Shown piece by piece: positions 50,147 to 56,916 of a stretch of DNA of 56,916 nucleotides. Source of the stretch: Caloramator proteoclasticus DSM 10124. Its GTDB lineage: Bacteria; Bacillota; Clostridia; Clostridiales; Caloramatoraceae. The first letter of the stretch is position 1. Each line of letters opens with the position of its first letter. The DNA lies in contig NZ_FQVG01000009.1 of the NCBI RefSeq assembly GCF_900129265.1, positions 1 to 56,916 of the forward strand, written 5' to 3'. The notes below the pieces were generated by a model that made no database searches, was not told the origin of the DNA, and saw only the letters and a program-made list of their open reading frames with translations. The position numbers and the translations under genes were made by a program.

Positions 50147-51853
50147 TTACTTTATATTTTCTTTAATTACCTCAAGTACCCTATTATAGATATCCTCAAC
50201 CTTAATATCTATTACTTCACTTGAATTTCTAAGTTTAAACTCAACTATGCCATCTTTAATTTTCTTTCCAACAGTTATTCTAATTGGAATACCAATTAGG
50301 TCAGCATCGTTAAATTTAACTCCTGCTCTTTCATCTCTATCATCAATTAAAGTTTCAACACCCATATCATTTAACTTATTATAAATCTCCTCTGCCACCT
50401 TAACTTGTTCATCATCCTTCATAGCAACAGGTACAACTATTACTTTATAAGGTGCAATAGATATTGGCCATATAATTCCCTTTTCATCGTGATTTTGTTC
50501 AATTATTGCAGCCATTGTTCTATTAATTCCTATTCCATAGCAACCCATAATAATTGGTTTTTGTTCTCCCTTTTCATCAACAAATGTTGCATTCATCTTT
50601 TCAGAATACTTTGTTCCTAACTTAAAAATATGTCCAACTTCTATCCCCCTATTTATTGTTATACTTCCACCACATTTAGGACATCTATCACCTTGTGTTA
50701 TATTTCTAAAATCACCAACTATACCATTAAAGTCTCTTCCAAAATTAGCATTAATGATATGGTATCCTGTTTCATTTGCACCAACAATCATATTTTTTGT
50801 GTTTTTAACTTCATAATCTATCAATAGCTCATCTACTTTTATTCCAATAGGACCTGCAAAGCCAACATCTGCACCTGTTACTCTTTTAACTGTTTCTGCA
50901 TCTGCCATTTCAAAGTTTATACACTTTAATTGGTTAATAACCTTTGTTTCATTTACATCCCTATCTCCTCTAACCATAACTGCAACAACTTTATCATCGG
51001 CTTTATATATCAAGGTTTTGGCAAACTTTTCTGAAGTTGTATTAAAAAACTTTACTAATTCTTCTATTGTTCTTACATTTGGTGTTTCAACCTTTTCTAT
51101 ATTTTTCATATCCTCACTGCTTAAGATTTCAGCTTCAAAGGTTGGAGCCTTTTCAACATTTGCCGCATAATCACACGATGTACAAAATACTACTTCTGCC
51201 TCTCCTATATCTGATTTAACCATAAACTCCATTGAACCTGTCCCGCCCATAGCACCTGTATCTGCTTCAACTGCCTTAAAATCCAATCCACATCTTTCAA
51301 AAATTTTATTATATGCCCTATACATCTTATTAAATGACTCATCTAAACCTTCCCAAGAAGTATCAAAGCTATATGCATCCTTCATTATGAACTCTCTACT
51401 TCTCATTACTCCAAATCTTGGTCTTCTTTCATCTCTATATTTTGTTTGAATTTGATATAGATTTAGTGGCATATCCTTATATGACTTTATTTCATTTCTA
51501 ATAATATCTGTAAATATTTCCTCATGAGTTGGCCCTAAACAAAATTCTCTATCATTTCTATCTATAAGTTTAAACATTTCAGGGCCGAAAACTTCCCATC
51601 TTCCCGATTCTTTCCACAATTCTGAAGGTAGAAGAGCTGAACATAGAATTTCCTGTGCACCTTCTCTATTCATTTCCTGTCTAACAACCTCTTCTATTTT
51701 TCTTAATACTCTAAGTCCTAATGGAAGAAAATTATATACACCTGAAGCTAACTTTCTAATAAGTGCTGCCCTTAACATCAACTGATGACTTACAGTTTCA
51801 GCCTCTGATGGAACTTCCCTTAGTGTTGGCATAAATAATTTACTAACTCTCAT
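50147..51853 (-). CDS. proS: Prolyl-tRNA synthetase (bacterial type with editing domain)
   Basis: The 568-aa class II synthetase has motif 1 near 60-80, motif 2 [20 protein letters not shown], an inserted YbaK-like editing domain (about 230-390), motif 3 [17 protein letters not shown] and a C-terminal anticodon-binding domain. It charges tRNA-Pro; one tRNA-Pro gene is at 15.5 kb. It starts 14 bp after the DUF554 gene and is probably co-transcribed with it. I see no T-box leader. A free-standing YbaK homologue is encoded 1.4 kb upstream. Confidence 0.97.
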   Translation of the reverse strand: MRVSKLFMPTLREVPSEAETVSHQLMLRAALIRKLASGVYNFLPLGLRVLRKIEEVVRQEMNREGAQEILCSALLPSELWKESGRWEVFGPEMFKLIDRNDREFCLGPTHEEIFTDIIRNEIKSYKDMPLNLYQIQTKYRDERRPRFGVMRSREFIMKDAYSFDTSWEGLDESFNKMYRAYNKIFERCGLDFKAVEADTGAMGGTGSMEFMVKSDIGEAEVVFCTSCDYAANVEKAPTFEAEILSSEDMKNIEKVETPNVRTIEELVKFFNTTSEKFAKTLIYKADDKVVAVMVRGDRDVNETKVINQLKCINFEMADAETVKRVTGADVGFAGPIGIKVDELLIDYEVKNTKNMIVGANETGYHIINANFGRDFNGIVGDFRNITQGDRCPKCGGSITINRGIEVGHIFKLGTKYSEKMNATFVDEKGEQKPIIMGCYGIGINRTMAAIIEQNHDEKGIIWPISIAPYKVIVVPVAMKDDEQVKVAEEIYNKLNDMGVETLIDDRDERAGVKFNDADLIGIPIRITVGKKIKDGIVEFKLRNSSEVIDIKVEDIYNRVLEVIKENIK

Positions 51854-51867
51854 CTTTTGTCCCCCTT

Positions 51868-52554
51868 TTATCTTATAAATAATTGATATATTATAGGGAT
51901 AAATACTGCTGGGAGTAAATTTGCTACCTTTATTTTTGTAATACCAAGCATATTTAGACCTATACCTATTATAAGTAAACTACCAATGGCTGTCATATTA
52001 GCAACTACGGTTTCAAGTAAAATGCCTTTGAGCAAAGCTGCACAAATAGTTATAAACCCTTGGTAAATAAATACTGATATAGCTGAAATCATAACTCCTA
52101 TTCCTAATGTTGACGAAAAAATAATAGAACTTACACCATCTAATATTGATTTTGCATACAGCATCTGATGATTACCTGTAAGTCCACTTTCTAAAGAACC
52201 GACAATTGCCATTGAACCTACACAAAACAATAAACTTGAAGCAACAAAACCTTGTGAAATTTTACTCTCTCCGCCCCTAAATCTTTTTTCTATATTGTTG
52301 CCTAATTTTGTAATCGCATTATCAATATCAATTGCTTCTCCAACAACTGCACCAATTACAATACTCAAAATCATTAAAAGTGGATTATTGCCCTTTAATG
52401 TTCCTGAAAAACCTAAATACAACACACAAAGTGCAAGCCCCTTCATCACTGTTTCCTTTATATTATCTGGAAGACCCTTTTTGATAAAAATTCCTACTAA
52501 ACTCCCAACCATAATAGCTATTGCATTTACAATAGTACCCAAAAGATTAAACAT
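51868..52554 (-). CDS. DUF554 membrane protein (YdfK/YqgA-like)
   Basis: The 228-aa protein has six or seven hydrophobic helices, starts [20 protein letters not shown] and contains [14 protein letters not shown] and [20 protein letters not shown], typical of DUF554. The function of the family is not established; a transport role is often assumed. GGAGGGGTATT precedes the ATG. Confidence 0.85.
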   Translation of the reverse strand: MFNLLGTIVNAIAIMVGSLVGIFIKKGLPDNIKETVMKGLALCVLYLGFSGTLKGNNPLLMILSIVIGAVVGEAIDIDNAITKLGNNIEKRFRGGESKISQGFVASSLLFCVGSMAIVGSLESGLTGNHQMLYAKSILDGVSSIIFSSTLGIGVMISAISVFIYQGFITICAALLKGILLETVVANMTAIGSLLIIGIGLNMLGITKIKVANLLPAVFIPIIYQLFIR

Positions 52555-53243
52555 AATACCCCTCCATCCTATTTATAATTTAAAAAATGTATTACATAAT
52601 TTCCTCTATCACATTGAAGCAATACAAAATGTTGGACAGGATTTTAATATAAAATCGATGTTTTTTATATTAACTATGTTCAAATAACTTTGTAACCTAA
52701 AATTAAGCCATCTTCCCTGATGTTGTCAATATATTCTCTGAAAATATTGCATTATCCATCTCACTGATTCCTTATGATAGACTGGAACATATTATAACTC
52801 TGTAGCTCATAATCTTAGATTGTGGTATATCTACTACATTTAGCTTTAATAGAATTATTTTTACACTATTCGCCTTTTAAACTGCATTCATACTTATAGA
52901 TATTATTTTATTTTATAATTATTTTAAACTAAGTTTATATTTACGTCACTAAAATAATACAAAAACAGCAATATCACCAATCTAAAAATTATATGTGATA
53001 TTGCTGTCATTAAAAAGTCCTAATTTCTGAAGGCTTCTATCTACCGTGTGAAAGTATAGTTTAATTTGTCTTTGGAAGATAATAGTGATACAAAGTTTCT
53101 TTCATATGATTGCTAAATTTATGGATAATTATAAAATTATCTTTTTTCTGTTATCTTCATCTAAACTATATTATTAATTTTTCTTAACTATAGTTCTACA
53201 TCTACATTTTCGATTATAATTTCTAAAAAAAATAAATATAATT
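52555..53243. other. 689-bp gap with decayed sequence and one strong terminator
   Basis: No intact gene is visible. Short minus-strand pieces look like remnants, for example MDNAIFSENILTTSGKMA before a stop near 52705-52761. At 52965-53007 ACAGCAATATCAC pairs exactly with GTGATATTGCTGT around a 17-base loop and exits into TTTTTG on the minus strand, a terminator for the ybaK-like unit. A degenerate copy of part of this hairpin occurs at about 54086-54105. Confidence 0.5.
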
Positions 53244-53714
53244 TTATTCCCAATTTTTACACACATCAACCCATTTTTGGTTTAAAGAATAATAATTCAA
53301 TTCGTCACACGTTAATTCAATTGCAGAATTACTACTACCACAAGCTGGGAATACAGTTTTGAATCTTTTTAGAGATATATCTAAATAAACTGGTATATCG
53401 TTTTTTAATGCAAAGGGGCATACCCCTCCTACCTGATGACCTGTATATTCAAATGTTTCCTCAATACTTAACATCTTAGGTTTTGTTCCAAATTCAGCCT
53501 TAAATTTAGCATTATCTATTTTGGCATCACCTGCTGTAACTATCATAATTACTCTCTCTCCATTTTTTAGAGCAAGGCTTTTTGCTATTCTTGCAGGTTC
53601 AACATCTAAAGCCTGAGCAGCCAATTCAACTGTTGCACTTGATGCATCAAGCTCCATTATATCTTTATCTCTATTATATTTTCTAAAATATTCACGTACC
53701 CTTTCTATTGCCAT
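53244..53714 (-). CDS. YbaK/EbsC-type aminoacyl-tRNA deacylase
   Basis: The 156-aa protein matches the YbaK editing fold: AQALDVEPARIAKSLALKN with the conserved Lys, IVTAGDAKIDNAKFK, HQVGGVCPFAL and VFPACGSSNSAIELT. Relatives hydrolyse Cys-tRNA-Pro and similar mischarged tRNAs. A proS gene lies two genes downstream on the same strand, a sensible partner, although a terminator at 52965-53007 separates them. AGGAGAAGGG precedes the ATG. Confidence 0.9.
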   Translation of the reverse strand: MAIERVREYFRKYNRDKDIMELDASSATVELAAQALDVEPARIAKSLALKNGERVIMIVTAGDAKIDNAKFKAEFGTKPKMLSIEETFEYTGHQVGGVCPFALKNDIPVYLDISLKRFKTVFPACGSSNSAIELTCDELNYYSLNQKWVDVCKNWE

Positions 53715-54156
53715 TTTACCCTTCTCCTTTTAATATAAAACTTAGATATATCAAGTGATATATCTAATCCTTACCGAATCAACCTTCGAATTACTTATTT
53801 AAATATTTATTTCATCTATGCTTTGCATATCTAATATATTTTAAACTATAATTTCTAATATGGCTACACCTAACTCTTGAAATTTCATTTTTAAATCATA
53901 AGGTTTCTTTGAAAAATTTATGATGGGGATTTTCTATTTTCATATTTTCACCTACTAATTTTTATATATTACATCTATTTGAGATTGGTAATAATTATCT
54001 TCTTAAATTTTATATTATTACATTTAATTATTTTTTTCAACTTATATACATATAAATCAACAATTTATCTTTTTTACTACACTCATAAGTTATATGTGAT
54101 ATGACTGCAATAAAAATAAGATAGATAATATTGAACACGATTTTATTATTTGTTAC
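53715..54156. other. AT-rich gap without a recognisable gene
   Basis: The stretch holds no convincing open frame on either strand. It probably contains the divergent promoters of the ybaK-like gene and the sensor operon, but I could not place the former. Confidence 0.4.
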
Positions 54157-54192
54157 AATTATAATTGTTAATATATTGACAATTATAATTTG
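54157..54192 (+). promoter_or_regulatory. Repeated palindromic operator before the H2-sensor operon
   Basis: ACAATTATAATTGT (54157-54170) is a perfect 14-bp palindrome, and its first 12 bases recur at 54181-54192, 24 bp apart. Each copy contains TATAAT. The second copy runs into the GGAGGGG ribosome binding site of the first gene. Together they look like a binding site overlapping the promoter; the protein is unknown. Confidence 0.5.
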
Positions 54193-54203
54193 GAGGGGTC
54201 AAT

Positions 54204-54461
54204 ATGATAAGTGTGCATATATGCGTAGGAAGTTCATGCCATCTTAAAGGTTCATATCAAATTATGAAAATATTTCAAGAAATAATAAAGAATAAAAATT
54301 TAGAAGAGAAAATTGACCTTAAAGCATCATTTTGCCTTGGTAATTGTACAAAAGGTGTTTCAATAAAGGTTAACAACGAGATTTTTGGAAATATAAATCC
54401 TGAAAATGCAAAAGAAAAATTTGATGAATATATACTAAAGAAGGTTAATAACAATGATTAA
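54204..54461 (+). CDS. Thioredoxin-like [2Fe-2S] ferredoxin (NuoE-like)
   Basis: The 85-aa protein has HICVGSSCHLKGS near residue 5 and ASFCLGNCTKGVSIKV near 42, the CxxxxC...CxxxC ligand set of thioredoxin-like [2Fe-2S] proteins related to the NuoE C-terminus. It is a likely electron carrier for the hydrogenase-like protein encoded next, whose start it overlaps by eight bases. Confidence 0.85.
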   Translation: MISVHICVGSSCHLKGSYQIMKIFQEIIKNKNLEEKIDLKASFCLGNCTKGVSIKVNNEIFGNINPENAKEKFDEYILKKVNNND

Positions 54462-56163
54462 TATAATAGAATTTAAAAAATCAAACTGCAAAAACTGCTA
54501 TAAGTGTATAAGAAGTTGTCCCATAAAGGCCATATCATTTAATAATAACCAAGCTAAAATAATCGATGATAATTGCATACTTTGTGGAAACTGTCTTAAA
54601 GTATGTACTCAGCATGCTAAAAGTGTTATAGATGAAACAGAAAAAGTAAAAAAATTTATAGAAAAAAAGTATAGTGTTTATGCAAGTATTGCACCTTCCT
54701 TCCCCTCTGCATTTAAATCACATAATGCAAAAGCTCTGTTTTCTGCCATTAAAAAACTTGGTTTTTCTTATATTCAAGAAACTGCAATAGGAGCTTATGC
54801 CGTATCTATGGAATATGAAAAACTTATTAAAAAATGTGAAATGAACAATATTATATCAACGGCTTGCCCAGTTGTTGTATCCCTTGTTGAAAAATATTAT
54901 CCTGTGGCTATACAATTTCTTGCCCCTGTAGTATCCCCTATGATTGCCCATGCAAAGATGTTAAAACATACCTACGGGGAAAATATAAAGGTTGTATTTA
55001 TTGGGCCTTGCCTTTCTAAGAAAAAAGAATACAGAGATGGAGAAAATGATTATTTAATCGATGCTGTTATTACCTTCGATGAACTAAAAAAATGGTTTGA
55101 GGATGAAGGCATCAATTTGAATAAGTTCCAAGATGAAAATATTAAATATGATGAACCTCTTATTGAAAGATATTATCCAATAGTTGGCGGTATATTAAAA
55201 ACTTTAGATGATCAAAGCAATTATAAACTTTTAAGCGTAGATGGTTTAGAGAATTGCATGGAAACTCTTGATTCAATAGTAAAAGGAAATATTAATGGAT
55301 ATTTTATTGAGATGAACAGCTGCAGGGGTGGATGCATTAACGGTCCATGCAATACAAGTAAAAGCTTTATTGAAGCCTATGATGATATTTTAAATTATGC
55401 AAGTAATAAAAATACAATAAGTGATTTGAAAGATATTAAAGTTAATGTTAATTTGTCAAAGTTTTTTTGTAATAGAGAAGTAAAAAATAGTATACCTGAT
55501 GATGAGTCCATCAGTTATATATTAAAAAAAATAGGTAAGTTTAAAAAGGAAGATGAGCTTAATTGTGGTGCATGCGGATATTCAAGTTGTAGGGAAAAGG
55601 CAATTGCAGTTTATAATAATAAGGCGGATCTTAATATGTGTCTGCCTTATATGAAAGAAAAAGCTGAATCAATATCTAATATAATTATTAACTCCTCTCC
55701 TAATGCAATACTTGCTTTAAATAGTGAGCTTTATATCCAAGAAGCTAATAATTCAGTATACAGGATTTTTAATATAGAAAATATAAAATTGGCTGGAAAA
55801 AATGTGTTTGAATTTTTTGATTGCCCTGATTTTGTAATTGTAATGGACACTGGAAAGGACATTTTAAATAAAAAGGTTTATTATGAAAAATTTGATGTCA
55901 CTGTGGAACAGTCAGTAATATATGTAAAGGACCATGATGCAATTATAATAATAATGAAAGATATAACAAAAGAAGAAAAAAATCAGGAGCAATTAAATAA
56001 ATTTAGAAGAGAAACTGTTGAAATTGCACAAAGAGTTATTGAAAAACAAATGAGAGTTGCACAAGAAATAGCAAGTCTCCTTGGAGAGACTACGGCAGAG
56101 ACAAAAGTAGCGTTAACTAAACTAAAAGATACAATAGTAACAAAGATGGGTGAAAGCGAATGA
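54454..56163 (+). CDS. Sensory [FeFe]-hydrogenase-like protein with PAS domain (HydS type)
   Basis: The 569-aa protein has two 4Fe-4S ferredoxin motifs (C12-C22, C41-C51). H-cluster motifs follow in altered form: TACPVV (C138), GPCLSKKKE (C186), SCRGGCINGPC (C290, C294). The four H-cluster Cys are present, but the proton-transfer Cys of TSCCP is Ala. A further site CGACGYSSC (371-379, plus C396), a PAS domain (about 408-505) and a helical tail complete it. This fits the sensory group of [FeFe] hydrogenases, which are paired with kinases or phosphatases. It overlaps the phosphatase gene by ATGA. Confidence 0.87.
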   Translation: MINIIEFKKSNCKNCYKCIRSCPIKAISFNNNQAKIIDDNCILCGNCLKVCTQHAKSVIDETEKVKKFIEKKYSVYASIAPSFPSAFKSHNAKALFSAIKKLGFSYIQETAIGAYAVSMEYEKLIKKCEMNNIISTACPVVVSLVEKYYPVAIQFLAPVVSPMIAHAKMLKHTYGENIKVVFIGPCLSKKKEYRDGENDYLIDAVITFDELKKWFEDEGINLNKFQDENIKYDEPLIERYYPIVGGILKTLDDQSNYKLLSVDGLENCMETLDSIVKGNINGYFIEMNSCRGGCINGPCNTSKSFIEAYDDILNYASNKNTISDLKDIKVNVNLSKFFCNREVKNSIPDDESISYILKKIGKFKKEDELNCGACGYSSCREKAIAVYNNKADLNMCLPYMKEKAESISNIIINSSPNAILALNSELYIQEANNSVYRIFNIENIKLAGKNVFEFFDCPDFVIVMDTGKDILNKKVYYEKFDVTVEQSVIYVKDHDAIIIIMKDITKEEKNQEQLNKFRRETVEIAQRVIEKQMRVAQEIASLLGETTAETKVALTKLKDTIVTKMGESE

Positions 56164-56612
56164 ACTTTTTTATAGATGCAGCTTATGAGAGTATTAACAA
56201 ATTTAATGAGGAGCTCTGTGGAGATAAGGTTGAAATCATAAAAAGTAAAGACTCGGTTATTGTGGTTCTTGCAGATGGGCTTGGAAGTGGAGTTAAGGCT
56301 AATATACTTGCAACTATGACTAGCAAAATAATAGGAACTATGCTCTCTAAAGGCTCAAGCATAGATGAAGCAGTAGAAACCATAGCAAAAACTCTTCCTG
56401 TATGCAAAGAAAGAGGTATTGCCTATTCTACCTTTTCTATACTTGAAATTTACAGTAGTGGTGAAGGGTATATTGTAGAGTTTGACAATCCATCAATTAT
56501 AAGGCTAAAAAATGGAAAGTTTGCACCTCTTCTTAAAAATGCTAGAAGTATATATGATAAAAAAATATATGAGACAAGATTTAAAATAGATTTACAGAGA
56601 TTTCGCATCTAA
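56160..56612 (+). CDS. SpoIIE-like PP2C phosphatase, truncated
   Basis: The 150-aa product has VIVVLADGLGSGVKANILAT, the metal-binding start of a SpoIIE/PP2C phosphatase, and GIAYSTFSILEIY. It then ends abruptly in RFKIDLQRFRI. Partners of HydS-type proteins usually continue for well over 300 residues with the second Asp-Gly motif, which is missing here. The break coincides with the approach to the right-hand IS copy, so insertion or rearrangement probably cut the gene. Output of the H2 sensor may be lost. Confidence 0.75.
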   Translation: MNFFIDAAYESINKFNEELCGDKVEIIKSKDSVIVVLADGLGSGVKANILATMTSKIIGTMLSKGSSIDEAVETIAKTLPVCKERGIAYSTFSILEIYSSGEGYIVEFDNPSIIRLKNGKFAPLLKNARSIYDKKIYETRFKIDLQRFRI

Positions 56613-56656
56613 TTTCCAGTAAAGCTTTTTTCTTTATAGGAAATTAGATTTTTTCT
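56607..56656 (+). terminator. Terminator after the truncated phosphatase gene
   Basis: ATCTAATTTCC and GGAAATTAGAT pair around an inner TAAAG/CTTTA stem and are followed by TTTTTT. The phosphatase stop lies within the first arm. It may belong to the inserted element rather than to the gene. Confidence 0.65.
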
Positions 56657-56762
56657 ATTTTATTGAAATTTTGGAAGGGAAAAAGGCCGTAGGCCATGTA
56701 TATAGATACACCTTCCCCCTCCCCATCATAATGAAAAGCTGTATTTCCAATTTTATTATCGA

Positions 56763-56916
56763 CTATGCGGTGTTAAAAATTGGATTAATCCAATTCATAA
56801 TTATCAACATTTCATCTTTCAAATCTTCTATTATATTTATCTGCAAAAGCCTTTTTTCTCTGAATCCTCGAATGTTTCTAAAAAAGTATAATTGGGTTAA
56901 GTTAAAGGCTATTATC
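56763..56916 (-). mobile_element. Transposase, C-terminal fragment cut by the window edge
   Basis: On the minus strand the frame enters from the right edge and reads NLTQLYFFRNIRGFREKR, then LLQINIIEDLKDEM and on to a TAG at 56765-56763. The run of aromatic and basic residues is typical of a DDE transposase C-terminus. It complements the N-terminal fragment at the left edge. The bases between it and the terminator (56657-56762) would be the element's end; they include a GGCC-GTA-GGCC hairpin near 56684. Confidence 0.5.

Noticed and set aside
51854-52554. T-box leader expected before proS
   Set aside because: The gap before proS is 14 bp and the upstream region lacks the conserved T-box sequence; proS is simply downstream of the DUF554 gene.
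225-56640. Short similarity TTTACTGGAAA near both window ends as insertion-sequence termini
   Set aside because: The two strings are in the same orientation relative to the transposase, not inverted, and one is part of a terminator hairpin; the match is too short to define IS ends.
290-56700. Small GGGC-TAC-GCCC and GGCC-GTA-GGCC hairpins near the two ends as a shared repeat
   Set aside because: The stems are only four bases and differ in sequence; there is no further similarity around them.
1-56916. CRISPR array or prophage
   Set aside because: No regularly spaced direct repeats and no phage structural, integrase or lysis genes were seen.

Overview
The window looks like chromosome of an AT-rich, Gram-positive anaerobe of the Clostridia. 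The evidence is the very low GC, strong AGGAGG-type ribosome binding sites, dense intrinsic terminators, a V-type ATPase operon, [NiFe]- and [FeFe]-hydrogenase genes, a SpoVB-like flippase, a TPP-controlled ThiT transporter and selenocysteine-type genes. A relative of Caloramator/Thermobrachium is an impression, not a demonstrated placement. Both ends of the window cut into transposase reading frames, so it is probably bounded by insertion-sequence copies.

Layout. 0-9 kb: a zinc phospholipase-C-like protein, a sorbosone/glucose dehydrogenase-like beta-propeller, an M29 aminopeptidase, a SpoVB-like flippase, two tiny tandem paralogous membrane proteins (38 and 36 aa), and two RluA-type pseudouridine synthases. 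9-10.1 kb: two adjacent small genes that each contain one in-frame TGA followed by a SECIS-like hairpin (a HesB/IscA-type protein and a 52-aa Gly-Cys-Gly-Sec protein), then a nitroreductase. 10.2-15.3 kb: a compact [NiFe] hydrogenase with its maturation protease, a P-loop protein resembling HPr kinase/PEP carboxykinase, and a TPP riboswitch with thiT. 15.5-25.6 kb: tRNA-Pro(GGG), ndk, a YhaM-like exonuclease and a nine-gene V-ATPase operon. 25.8-32.4 kb: phosphatidylserine decarboxylase, a long inverted-repeat element, a stomatin/NfeD pair, and methionine gamma-lyase next to a TyrR-like sigma-54 activator and a LysE-type exporter. 32.5-40.4 kb: a C_GCAxxG_C_C protein, an APC permease, a hypB / large FeS-flavoprotein / hypA operon, a ZupT remnant, and small redox or metal proteins. 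40.6-50.1 kb: an ECF sigma / anti-sigma pair, hydrolases, a ZIP transporter, a scar joining two gene remnants, DegV, an esterase lipoprotein, and a two-component system in which both genes are broken near the start codon. 50.1-56.9 kb: proS, a DUF554 protein, YbaK, and a putative H2-sensing operon (2Fe-2S protein, HydS-like protein, SpoIIE-like phosphatase) whose last gene is truncated near the right-hand IS.

How the genes work together. Hydrogen metabolism recurs: the [NiFe] enzyme, HypA/HypB nickel insertion and a sensory [FeFe]-hydrogenase-like module. Two regulatory units can be read directly from the DNA. The first is the selenoprotein pair, which shares one 17-bp palindrome at both promoters. 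The second is methionine gamma-lyase, which has a GG-N10-GC sigma-54 promoter and two TyrR-box-like sites 33 bp apart, next to a gene encoding a TyrR-type activator. The best candidate for something undescribed is the selenoprotein pair, above all the 52-aa gene, followed by the tandem mini-membrane proteins and the TyrR/sigma-54 control of methionine gamma-lyase. All functions are read from sequence by eye; no database search was run.
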